Origin: JAYSSF01 sp043720715
GTDB taxonomy: Bacteria > Patescibacteriota > Gracilibacteria > Absconditabacterales > Absconditicoccaceae
NCBI GenBank assembly: GCA_043720715.1
Contig: JAYSSF010000083.1
Coordinates: forward strand, 1 to 12,890
Direction: 5' to 3'
DNA length: 12,890 nt
In this document: positions 1 to 8,896 of the stretch, piece by piece
How the letters are laid out: each line of letters opens with the position of its first letter
Numbering within the stretch: position 1 is the first letter of the stretch
The notes under the pieces: model-generated
Told to the model about the DNA's origin: nothing
The model's database searches: none
The model's input: the letters and a program-made list of their open reading frames with translations, nothing else
Program-made: the position numbers and the translations under genes

Positions 1-494
1 TGGATATCTTCCAGTGTCTGTGGGACAATTACGCTATCGAAGAAGTAATTATTGATTCATTTCTTATGCTCTGCAAACAGAAAATCCTCCATCTGTTGCT
101 CATATCCCTGATCGTAGATAATAGATCCTACTGCTCACAATGTCGCATCTGACTGAATGCCTCATACAAGCTTCTCGAGCCAATCTTGTGGGACGACGGT
201 ATCATTATTGAGTAAACAGATATATTCTGACTTGGGATCAGCGTTCTGCACTCCCCTGTTGTTACCTCAGGCAAAGCCAGTATTGTATCACGGCTGGATG
301 ATTTTGAGTTTTCAATTAGCGATTTGCTGAGCAAACATCTCTTCTACCTGCTCACATGATCCATCAGTTGACGAATTATTGACGAAGATAATCTCAAAAT
401 GCTGATAACTCTGATCCAAAATACTCAAAATACAATCTTGATTAAATTTCAGACCGTTGTAATTAACGAGGATGATGGAGACAAGAGGTTTCAT
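1..494 (-). CDS. GT2-family glycosyltransferase, N-terminal 164 residues (runs off window)
   Basis: This is the N-terminal GT-A half of a family 2 inverting glycosyltransferase, which transfers a sugar from a nucleotide-sugar to a growing surface glycan at the cytoplasmic face of the membrane. Visible motifs are SIILVNYNG (residues 6-14), VNNSSTDGS (38-46, the nucleotide-binding loop usually written DNxSxDGS), NTGFAGGNN (71-79) and LLNNDTVVP (94-102, the metal-binding region). These are typical of the rhamnosyltransferase-like GT2 branch. TGA codons supply glycines at residues 61, 69, 76 and 111; residue 76 lies in the conserved GFAGGN loop. The ATG at 494 is 9 bp after the stop of the upstream methyltransferase, which suggests co-transcription. 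The C-terminus lies beyond position 1. The donor sugar cannot be told from the sequence. Confidence 0.9.
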
Positions 495-503
495 GATGTA
501 GTA

Positions 504-1037
504 TTATTTAGCTACCTCCAATAAATAGTGAATCTCTGCACTAGGAAAAATATAGGCAAAAAATCTTTCATAAAACTTCGGAGAGAGGTTGATGAAGAAA
601 TCTGGAATCCAATTGATTGGAGCAGATTTGAGGAAGACCTTCCTATTCCATAACCAGTGAATTCTCAGATCCTTGGTGATGATTTTGGCATCATGGTTGT
701 AGAAGAAATCAGGATGGAAATATTTGAACGTTGCAGTAGTGAAGCCTCTCTTGTGAGTATAATCTGCCCATGTGCCAGGGTTAGAAAAATAAGGAACGAT
801 AACCTTAATCTGAGCTCATGGTTTGCAGATTCTCGTGAGCTCCTGCATCACTGCACCCAGGTCCGTGACATGCTCCATAAAATGAGCACTATATACTTCA
901 TCAAACGTATTATCCTCAAATGGATAAGGAAACACATCAAAGTCATAGACCATATCGACACCAGGAAGTGCGATCGAGTCAGCATTGATATATCATTCGA
1001 GGATTTCGTAGCCGCAGCCCATGTGGAGTTTTTTCAT
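504..1037 (-). CDS. Class-I SAM-dependent methyltransferase (short, 177 aa)
   Basis: This is a small SAM-dependent methyltransferase of the kind often found in surface-polysaccharide loci. The start KLHMGCG (residues 3-9) is motif I, followed by EGYINAD (14-20), a YDFDVFPYPF segment (31-40), an EH pair at 55-56, and CKPGAQI (71-77), the usual kPGG turn before a strand ending in VPYFS (81-85). TGA encodes Gly15 and Gly74, both at positions where relatives carry glycine. Its length of 177 residues is at the short end for the family, but both ends are well defined (ATG at 1037, TAA at 504-506). The gene starts 33 bp after the stop of the preceding methyltransferase and ends 9 bp before the GT2 gene. 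The acceptor is unknown; a sugar hydroxyl of the local glycan is an inference from context. Confidence 0.88.
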
Positions 1038-1070
1038 TGATAATTGTATATAAGAAAATTAAAAGTAATA

Positions 1071-1988
1071 CTAGATTTGTTTGTGAGGAGTAAGTGTTGT
1101 AGTATCAAGCGAAATACTTGTATCCAAAGCCATTTTACTATCATTGTGTCGTTTATCCTGGTCGAGCTTATGTATTTTGGTAGCAATGTGGACGTTGGTA
1201 GTGGAGAAGAACAAATTCAGATACATAAACAGCTGGAATATTCGATTGAGTCCCATTGTAAGTCGGTTGATATGAGTAGAGCTAAGCATTGCACTTGCAT
1301 AGATCTTGTTTACTTGAAATCATTTACGCTGAAATAATCACAAAACTTGAAAGATGGTAGGCACTCCGATATGGCTATAACGATAGTTGAATTCTGCTTC
1401 GAAGATGTGATTGGTCTTACGCGCTCGCGTAAACAGTCAAAATAGTTGTTTAAAAATTGATGAACCGTTGGGACAGGTAAGGGCAACTAATCCTGCGGGC
1501 TTAAGAATACGATTAAAATTGGAGAAAAATACTTCCTGTTCTGACGTTCGCAGATGTTCAATCACTTCACTACAAATGATGATATCATAGTGCTCGTGTA
1601 GTTTTTTGGTATCGATAGTGAGAAATGATTCTTCGATATAAGTAATTTGATTTTGTTTTTCGATATCTGATTTACTCAGTGCATGGACTGTATTATAGAA
1701 ATCAAGCGTTGGATCAATCACATCAATATTAACTACGATATAAGGATTGATTTCTTTGAGTAAGCTTCTAATGAGTATATCATCATACCCATATCCTCCC
1801 CCAATATCACAGATTTTGATCTGTTTTTTCTTGCTTGCAATAATATGATTAATTACTGATGAGCTGATATGTTTTTTGATTGTATAATACCACAGCTCAT
1901 GTTTGAGATGCAGATCATTGGGATAGATGCTTTGATATTCTTTGCTAAATGTGAACATAGAAATCCAGTAAAAAAATAAAAATCCCAT
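1071..1988 (-). CDS. Class-I SAM-dependent methyltransferase (305 aa)
   Basis: This is a Methyltransf_11/12/23-type enzyme. Motif I is ICDIGGGYG (residues 59-67). Further on come CSEVIEH (139-145) and LKPAGLVALTCPNG (162-175), the post-motif strands that normally read ScxviEHl and LkPGGxlxxtxPN. In the standard code it would stop at residue 183. With TGA=Gly184 it continues through about 120 more residues containing NHIFEAEFNYRYSHIG, a hydrophobic stretch LFMYLNLFF and a hydrophilic tail ending at TAG 1071-1073. The ATG at 1986-1988 abuts the TAA of the upstream FkbM gene (1989-1991), so the two genes are probably translationally coupled. CGA occurs at residue 147, just after EHL. The C-terminal third looks poorly conserved and is unassigned. 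The substrate is unknown. Confidence 0.87.
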
Positions 1989-2825
1989 TTACAATTTATA
2001 CGCATGTATAAGGATATCTTGAAACGCCTCTTTTACAAACATAGGAAAGTGGAGTGCAGTAATCTGATAATGGAAGTTATTCTTTTCAAGAATATCTAAA
2101 AAAGCAGCAAGTCACGATGTCTTATCGGGAAAGTTATGATGATATTCAATAATCATTTCTTTTACGTTTCATAATAGCCCCTTCTCATCAAGATCTTCTA
2201 AAACACTGTCTTCTCCTCATTCAATATCTATTTTCAGCATATCTATTTTTTTATCACCAATAATGCTTGATAACGAATCAGTTTTTACCTTGATAGTAGT
2301 AGTGTGATCTGCAACTCTATTCTGGAATGTGCTTGAAGTAAGCGACATCTCTTCGGAATCTGCAACAAAGAAGTTAATTTCTCATTTCTCTTTAGCAAGA
2401 GCAATATTATAAGTATGAACATCTTTCAACTTATTTATCTCTATGTTGTGTTTAAGTACTTTAAATGCCACTGGATCTGGTTCAAAACAATGCATAATAG
2501 CATCAGGATAGAGATATTTAAAGTATAATACACTATCACCAATGTTTGATCAGCAATCTACCACAAGAGGGTGTTTGTTGTCAGATATAAATTGATATTC
2601 ATTTTTGACAAAATTTTCTCAAAATGGCACAAGTAAGTCACTTCCTACTAACTGTAATCATTGAAAATATATTGTTTTAATTCTAGCAAATCTATTTTTC
2701 ATCATAAAAAATAGATATAGAGAACTTATCTTTAGTTTACGAAATAAGGAAAAATTGGTATTAAAAAGATACGAAAGATTAAGAAAGAGAATAAATAAAT
2801 CATCAATAATTCTGGTTTTTTTCAT
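1989..2825 (-). CDS. FkbM-family SAM methyltransferase (278 aa)
   Basis: FkbM-family enzymes O-methylate sugars or polyketides; in glycan clusters they usually methylate a sugar hydroxyl. The SAM-binding motif is VVDCGSNIGDS (residues 88-98), in which Gly92 is encoded by TGA. MHCFEPDP (111-118) is the acidic end of strand 2. MLKIDIEGGEDSVL (196-209) contains the FkbM signature DxEGxE, again with a TGA glycine (203). Other TGA glycines are 56, 69, 148, 219 and 238. The first 50 residues are rich in hydrophobic and basic residues and could lie against the membrane. The gene starts 17 bp after the fucosyltransferase stop and ends directly against the ATG of the next methyltransferase. No Shine-Dalgarno sequence precedes the ATG. 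The family is sure; the acceptor is not. Confidence 0.92.
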
Positions 2826-2842
2826 GAGAGAGGGTAAAGTGA

Positions 2843-3733
2843 TTAAAAAGTAATTCGACCTTCTGGTATAATATCCTTAATATCAATAAATTTATTAAAT
2901 CTTTTTGGGGCAATAATTATCTTATTGGAATCAAGATTAAGCCGAGCTCATCGTCGTGAAAAAGTACTATTTGCAATAATATTATGATTACAACGTGACA
3001 TTACTATCATATCTTTATATGAGTTATTGGCAATATTTCGATCGATATAGTAAGCTTCAGTAGTAAGTCATAATCAATCCTTACATCGTGCTATATCATC
3101 AGAAAATACAAAAAACACAGGATCTTTAATTTGATCTTTCATGTAAGTAATAGCATTGTCATAATAAATTTTACCACATATTCCCTCATAATCAGAACCT
3201 ATGTAATCTGTTCTCCTTACATGCAAAGACACAGCATTACATCAATTTATTTTTTCTAATATCTGAGTATTCCTCTCATCATCTAATTCCTGCTTGAGTG
3301 TAAAATCTTGTTTGATTATTTTTTCAATATCTTTAAAGTACTTTTCAGATTCCCAAAATCACTCAACATAGCATCAATCTTTTGCTTTTGCTATAGCTTC
3401 CGGATTAAAATTATACATTGCTGGGTATATTCTAGGATGATGCTTATTTTCTAAAATATGTTTTGGATTTAGCTTCTTGCACAAAAAAATAATCAAATAT
3501 TGGATTTTATCGAGTAGTTTATTTTTCCATAAATAAAGATATCGAGGTCTGTGCTTAGCATCTGCAATATGTTCATCAATAGAAAAAATACCTAATTCAT
3601 ACTCCCTAATATCATAATAAAAAGGATCTAAATCTAAGTAAAGTGTAGTATTGTGTTTAAGAGACAAAAACCTTCAAAATGCATATTGAAACATTTGATT
3701 TCCTAATCCCCCAATCAATTTAACGACTATCAT
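2843..3733 (-). CDS. GT11 alpha-1,2-fucosyltransferase-like glycosyltransferase (296 aa)
   Basis: GT11 enzymes transfer fucose from GDP-fucose, mostly in alpha-1,2 linkage, in the cytoplasm. The protein shows the family signatures in order: KLIGGLGNQMFQYAFGR at residues 5-21 (Gly20 is TGA), HVRRTDY at 171-177 (the HxRRxD donor-site motif, with Thr where Gly is usual), FVFSDDIA followed by a CGA-encoded residue and CK (about 208-218), DM at the start of an LMSxCxH-like helix, and HNIIANSTFS, then CGA-CGA-TGA-GCT-CGG (260-264). Family members read WWGAW at 260-264, so CGA and CGG very probably mean Trp here. The conserved Trp near the C-terminus (residue 293) is also CGA. The ATG overlaps the end of the carbamoyltransferase by 7 bp. 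The donor could be another GDP-sugar; the family call is firm. Confidence 0.93.
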
Positions 3734-5511
3734 GGTTTCTTGCTTACGAGATAATTATTGAGGAGGATATGTTGTAATCCTGACTTATTCAGTGTAAAGA
3801 TTGCTTGTTCGAGGGTCCCTACCAGTGGATATCCATGCATATTCAACGACGTATTCATGATTCACCCCATCCCAGTCAGATTTTGATATTGTTTGAGAAT
3901 CTGATACATACGAGGGTTACTTGTTGCATTGACGAGCTGAGGTCTGAGAGTTTTGTCTTTTTGATGGATTGCGGCTCTGAGATGTTTGCGTGCAAGAGGA
4001 GTGCTATCCATTGCATTGATCATGTAATAGCTGCTTTCGTGTACTCTTGATTTTAATTCTGATCGATTTGCAATATAGTCATCAGCGCATTCCTCCAAAA
4101 TTGCAGGCGCAAATGGCATCCAGAAATCTCTCATTTTGATCATATCATTGATCATGTGGAATGTCTCAAGACTGCTTGCATTACCGAGTAATGCTCTATT
4201 GCATAATGATCTTGCGCCCCACTCTCATCCTCATTGAAAAATTGCTACTACCTCAAACTGAGAGAGTAGTTCAGCTGTTTTATTAACTAATTCTTCTTCT
4301 GTTTCAAATTTGGTGATATTATACAGATCTGACTTATCTTTGAGAAATACTCCTACTTCGTCGTTGGTATAGCTAATTCCGTGATACATTGATTCGACTT
4401 TTTCTACTGTTAATAGATCGGTCCCGGTACTGATATATCCTGCCAATACTCCTCACAAAGGCGTAGATTCGTCTCCTGCAGACGGCATAAAATATACCTT
4501 ATCAAGCCAAGGTTGTTCTTGGATTTTCTTGTTGAGTTTAACATTCATAAATACTCCTCCTGACAGAGCAATTTTCTTAATTCCCGTGTGCTCTACTCCA
4601 TTCTTAAGCCACTGGATAACAGTATCCTCAGTAAACTGTTGCAGTGCCCCTGCAATACTATCAAATCTCAATCCCCATAGTTTGTTATGATAGTGAATAT
4701 GGGATTTATTTCATGGGTACTTGGACTTCCAGGTAAGTCAGTCTAATTTGATTGTATCTTTGAATAACCTATCATATGCTAACTGGTAATACTTAGGTTC
4801 ACTATAAGCAGCCAGTCACATCACCTTATATTCGTGTTCGAGCGGCGACATTCCCATTCCTCCAGTAAACGATTTACTCCATAAATCTCCAATAGAATAT
4901 CGATTTCTGACTGTAGCAAGTGTTGTAAATGTACCATTATCCCGGATTCTGACTGTAGCACAATGCTTATCTCCTCCTCCATCGAGCGTGAAGACAAGAA
5001 CAGGGTCAGTTTGAAGGTGCAATCCATAGAAATATACGACCGACAATGCGTGACAAAGATGATGGGAGACAAATTCCACCTGATTTGACTGGAGTTTATG
5101 ACCGATACCCTGTTCGATAAGATTGATTTCTTGTTGGGTATATTTCTTTTTTCTCCATGTGATATAGGTATCATTGATCCAGTTCATCAACCACGGCATA
5201 TATTTCATCGCAGCATACAATAGTCTATCGTACCAAGTGACTTCATAGTTGATAATTTTATGCTTATCTGCTTTGGTGTAGTTTTCAATATAACGCAACA
5301 TCCATCGATTGATTGCCTCTCCTACTACCATCACTTTGTCTAAATCACTCAAGTCTTCCTTAGAGGCAAGATGCTGCAAAGATTTAATCGGAAAATTATC
5401 GCTATTTTTAACATTATCAAATTTCTCTTCATTGAGAACATAGAGAAGTTTACCATCTTTGGAGTAAGCAATAGTAGAGTTGTGTCATAGATATATAGAG
5501 AGAATTTTCAT
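3727..5511 (-). CDS. NodU/CmcH-family carbamoyltransferase (594 aa)
   Basis: This family moves the carbamoyl group of carbamoyl phosphate, through a carbamoyl-adenylate, to a hydroxyl of a sugar or antibiotic. The length is normal for a complete two-domain enzyme. The N-terminal Kae1-like domain shows YLGHNST (Gly9 is TGA), SHHLCHA, TLDGGGDKHC, EHEYKVMGLAAY (Gly232 is TGA) and LSGGVFMNVKLNKKI, then GDESTPLGG. The C-terminal YrdC-like domain shows FQGGGEWGARSL (Gly427 and Gly429 are TGA), NRALLGN, MRDFWMPFAPAIL, LRPQLV and VMNTSLN near the end. The invariant arginines of EWGAR, NR and LRPQ are AGA. The ATG is 41 bp past the DUF268 stop. Final codons are CCA TGA TAG, and the next gene's ATG lies inside them. 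In this cluster the target is probably a glycan hydroxyl (inference). Confidence 0.95.
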
Positions 5512-5552
5512 GAGAGATCTATACTATTGATAAAGTAAAAAACATTTGATAA

Positions 5553-6296
5553 TTATTTCTTTCTGAGAATAAATATTCCATTACCAAAATTACATCTATA
5601 GTTAGTAGTAATTTGATGTTGTATCAGAACTGCATTTTCGATAAAGTTACCTTGATCATCAACATAACTAAACTCTTCTACAATAAACAAAGGTTCAAAG
5701 ATTTTGAGCAAGTAGATCATAGAAAATACTCTATGTGCATTAAACTCAATTCTCTGTGGTCCAATCGGAACAGAAAAGTAAAATAATCCATCCGGCTTGA
5801 GCATCGAGTGAATTGCTTGGATACCTTTTAGATGACCATAAGCATCAATTTGATCACCATATCTTCACAATCAAAAATGCTCAATTACACTAAGTGACGA
5901 AATAGAATCGGCATATTCATGATATTTAGACTCAAGATTAAGAAGATCTCAATGAACAAAAGATACATTTTTAATTTGTTCTGATAATGGACGAATATCA
6001 AACATTTCAATCTGTCTAAAACTAGCAATATGCGCAACAAATCAATCAACTCTTGATCAAATATCTACGTGTTTTACTGCTTGGTTAAGATAAATCTTTT
6101 GAGCAGCATATAGGTCTTGGTAAAAATAAAAATGCATCAAAACTCAACTTGTTTCAAATTTTTCTATAAGAACAGGTATAAATTTCCCAAAAGAAAAATC
6201 AGGATCTCATTTAATCTGGTTCGCAATTTTATGATAGTCTTTAATATATCGAGAAAGATTGGGTAATAATGCAAGAATTCTACTGAGACTAGGCAT
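5553..6296 (-). CDS. DUF268-family protein (247 aa)
   Basis: The sequence matches the DUF268 signature almost word for word: VDIGSRVDGFVAH (about residues 78-90, with Gly80 and Gly85 written TGA), FDIRPL, SISSLSVIEHFGLGRYGD (both glycines of FGLG are TGA), FSVPIG and EFNAHRVF. The family has no established reaction. Its fold resembles a class-I methyltransferase: the VDIGSR loop sits where SAM motif I would be, SVIEH where motif III would be, and LKPDGLFYFSVP where the usual kPGG strand would be. Its role as a glycan-modifying transferase is therefore inferred from fold resemblance and neighbours. The ATG overlaps the 3' end of the FkbM gene by 8 bp (ATGCCTAG). All conserved arginines here are AGA or CGT, while the single CGA (near residue 17) is in the unconserved N-terminus. 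Confidence 0.93.
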
Positions 6297-7152
6297 GAGA
6301 TGATAGTTTTTCAAAATAAATATTAATATATTGAGTTTGATATGGGTGTAGTACAAGATCTTGAATAAAATTAATTACATCAACTAGCTGGTTAGAATTA
6401 TCGTAAAGCACATACAGAAATCATTGTGATCCTAAAAATGTGAGAAAGTCTTGAAAATTTTGCAATGCTATTTGCATCTGATTTGCAAAGAAGTGAAATT
6501 CAATAAATCATTTCTTGTACATAAAACGATCATGATCAATCCAATATCTGACTATTTCGTTTTCTCCTCACTCAATATCCATTTTGATTCCATCAAACTG
6601 ATTTTCTTGTTCTAGTGTTGCAATATTGAGAGCTGGGATTTTGGTAATACTACCTTGATAATTTTGAGGTTTATGTGGTTTGACTGTGCCTCGATACTCA
6701 TTATCTCATACAAGATAGATAGTTGGCTCATCAGATGCGATAATGGCAGCATGATGAATTATAATATTATCAATGGATGCAGTATTTTGCTTAGCAAAAT
6801 CAGCATGATATCGGTCAGACTCGACCATTGTTACTTTGCTATTGTGAGCAGACAAATAAATTGCACTATCACCTACATAGCCACCGAGATCCAATATATG
6901 TTCAAGTCAGTGTAAACGCTTATATACTCCATAGACAAAAATTTCACAAACCATGAGAATTGCAACAAAATTATTGGGTACAATCAGTTGATTACCTTGT
7001 AGAGTAAGTGTGATGGTTTTAGAGTATGTTTTAATTTTAAAAAGTGCTATCGCGAGTGCTTGCGTATAATAATATCGTATCGCTCGATGTCCAAATTGGA
7101 TGATGTGATATGAATTGGTTAAGTATGATCCAAGCTCTCTCAAATAGTACAT
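6289..7152 (-). CDS. FkbM-family SAM methyltransferase (287 aa)
   Basis: A second FkbM-type O-methyltransferase. SAM motif I is ILDLGGYVGDSA (residues 86-97). TMVES (108-112) ends strand 2. KMDIEGGENEIV (190-201) is the family signature DxEGxE, with Gly195 encoded by TGA. FIEFHFF follows, as is common in this family before the last strands. Other TGA glycines include 82 and 148. The N-terminal 80 residues carry the run YYYTQALAIALFKI and a VPNNF segment, which corresponds to the pre-domain found in many FkbM proteins. It starts 21 bp after the GT9 stop and overlaps the DUF268 gene by 8 bp at its 3' end. CGA codons at residues 23, 26, 114 and 154 are at positions I cannot align to conserved residues. 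The acceptor sugar is unknown. Confidence 0.91.
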
Positions 7153-7173
7153 AATCAGTGAAGATTGAATTGA

Positions 7174-8229
7174 TTAAAGTGCGAGTATTTTATGAAGCAC
7201 AAAGATGACTTGTTGCGCAGTATTTGCTTTGATACATTCTCATTCTCTGTGCGTGCCATAGAATACGCATGAGGGCATGCCAATCTGACCAATACTTGAT
7301 TGAGCAGATTCACACGGCTGACATTCGAGATAACTATAGTTTCTGAGATTGAAGGAATGCTTATTGTCCACTGGTGGCTCCATCAAGTAAGAACTTACAG
7401 TGTGAATATTGATACAATTAGCATTCATAAGGTTTGCCATCCGCATCGGTCCACCATTACCTGAGATCGTACAAGAAGCATGCTGGAGGAGGTAGGATGT
7501 TTGAGGGATGCTGGCTTGATCAATGAGATTAATAATCTGACTTTGATCAAGTTGTGCTTGCTGGTTAACGCTATCGACAAACCACTGCTCTCTTTTGCCT
7601 CCGATGATAACGACCTTATATCATTGCTGGTGAACAAATGAAATAATAGCTATCCAATGCTCGATATCAAGGCTTCTTTCGACGATACTTGGGAAGATCG
7701 TGACATATCTCCCTTCAACATCAAGCTTATTAACTGATCGATTGACATGAGTGAGATAATCGTGGAGCGCATGAGGCATCTGACCGCATTCTCATTGCGA
7801 TAATATACGAAAACGAGATATGTCATTGACTCACTGAAAAATAACTTTATTGGATCGAGCAAGGAGAGAGCCTCGTACTTGTGCAGCGCGAGTCTTGATT
7901 GGTATGATGGCTTGATCGTAATGTTTGAAGTGGGTGCAGATGAATTTGATCAATGGCCATGTGCCGTAGGGTATGAAGACAATCTCCTCAATGAGTCAGG
8001 AAGTTTTGAGGATTTCCAGTGTTGTATATCGTCATTGGTACATCGGATATTTTTTGTATTTTTCTTGTTGTTCGGGTGTTAGTTTTTCCACTCATTTATT
8101 GATATGTCTCATATCATAGAATGTTTGATAGACAGTATTTCATAGTTCTTTCTGCTGTACGAGAAATGGAATGGCTCCGATGATGTCACCCAGACCTTGT
8201 GCTTTGATATAGAGGATTTTCTTTCACAT
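7174..8229 (-). CDS. GT9-family glycosyltransferase, heptosyltransferase-like (351 aa)
   Basis: GT9 includes the ADP-heptose:LPS heptosyltransferases. The N-terminus KKILYIKAQGLGDIIGAIPFL is split here as KKILYIKAQGLGD (residues 3-15) and IIGAIPFL: the classic first Rossmann strand with the GxGD loop that binds the acceptor and positions the base. The C-terminal domain begins near VEGRYVTIFPSIVERS, continues with KVVIIGGKREQW, and ends with the donor-site motif TISGNGGPM-x-MA (about 256-265), where family members have DxGPxHxA. The x (residue 263) is CGG. A cysteine-containing tail (LECQPC, PSCVFYG, GEC) is usual in this branch. Residue 2 is a TGA glycine. The ATG at 8229 follows a pyrimidine-rich tract with no ribosome-binding site. 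A heptose donor is likely because of the heptose genes upstream, but it is not proven. Confidence 0.9.
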
Positions 8230-8389
8230 AGGGAAAAGGATAAGTAAAAAGGATAAGAGGACCTAAAGAGGCTTAAAAATTTTACAAGAGACGGAAGGCT
8301 GAAAGCAAGGAAGCAGTCCAGTAGTTACCCGTGTTCTTCTCCTTGCAGGAATATGTGCGGGAGGCGGTGTTGCTTTTAACTTTGAATCT
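8230..8389. other. Non-coding insert of unusual composition between kinase fragment and GT9 gene
   Basis: These 160 bp look unlike the surrounding AT-rich coding sequence. The half next to the kinase (about 8290-8380) is GC-richer. On the minus strand, in the same frame as the kinase stop (8390-8392), it reads as about 33 codons, including NTGNYWTASLLSAF, ending at a TAA. The other half is a pyrimidine-rich tract on the minus strand (TCCTCTTATCC, TTTTTACTTATCC, TTTTCCC). I find no promoter, terminator or tRNA. The YWTAS-type peptide resembles the C-terminal ends of lectin-fold or FISUMP-like proteins, which is only a resemblance. It may be a remnant left by the rearrangement that created the neighbouring broken genes. 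Confidence 0.4.
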
Positions 8390-8896
8390 TTAACCCATAG
8401 CTATTTCGTTGATATTCACAATCGCCGTACCAATCTTACCTACGGCTACTCCACTTGCTTTATTACCAAAGATGACTGCATTTTCCAGTGATTGTCACTC
8501 ATTGAGTTTGACTGCAATACCGGCGAGGAAGGTATCGCCTGCTCCTGACACATCAAATACCGTCTTGGCCTGTGTATGAAGATGTGTCAGGTGGCCTTGT
8601 GGCGTAATAATACTTGCTCCTTGCGCACCTCTGGTCACGACAAGATTGGTATTCAGTTGAGCTGCGAGGAGTTTCCCATGATGACTAATCATTTCATCAG
8701 TATTTTCGATATCCTGACCAATCACTTCTCTAAACTCTTTGAAATTTGGCTTATACACAAACACATTACTGTATCAGGTGAATTTTTTGGGCTTTGTATC
8801 AACGAGGATTTTGGCATGCGAATATTGCTCACATACTGCACTAATGAGATCTTGATGGAGAACTCCCTTGGTATAGTCCGAACACACAATGATGCT
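8390..8896 (-). pseudogene. Second HldE-type sugar kinase copy, C-terminal half only
   Basis: This frame encodes about 167 residues that align without gaps to residues 138-303 of the complete kinase at 9740-10651. They open with IIVCSDYTKGVL and continue through KILVDTKP, YKPNFKEF and VVTRGAQGAS to the PfkB signature DVSGAGDTFLAG, which contains the catalytic aspartate. The last 50 or so residues are nearly identical to the other copy; the upstream part has diverged, so this is a paralogue and not a fresh duplicate. The ATP-binding half is present, but the sugar-binding N-terminus (GDxxLD, GGAANVA) is missing. There is no start codon of its own at the break: the frame runs back into ATP-citrate-lyase sequence at 8888-8896. 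It is unlikely to be functional alone. Alternatives are a -1 frameshift fusion or an assembly artefact. Confidence 0.85.
8427..8587 (-). repeat. Direct repeat, copy 1 (kinase 3' region)
   Basis: This stretch aligns without gaps to 9771-9931 at a constant offset of 1,344 bp. The differences are scattered and mostly synonymous. It codes for the PfkB ATP-site region and the C-terminal helix of the truncated kinase copy. It is the most similar part of the two paralogues and the likely place for recombination or for an assembler to collapse reads. Confidence 0.85.

Noticed and set aside
657..1337. Two plus-strand open frames of 127 and 97 codons
   Set aside because: They are opposite two methyltransferase genes with convincing motifs on the minus strand.
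2942..2956. Loss-of-function Trp-to-Arg mutations in the fucosyltransferase
   Set aside because: Three Trp in one motif plus two more elsewhere would all have to change to Arg, always by CGA/CGG and never by AGA or CGT. Reassignment explains this better, and the same pattern recurs in ATP-citrate lyase.
3727..5511. Carbamoyltransferase as a decayed pseudogene with many in-frame stops
   Set aside because: All interruptions are TGA, several at invariant glycines, with no TAA, TAG or frameshift. The gene is intact in table 25.
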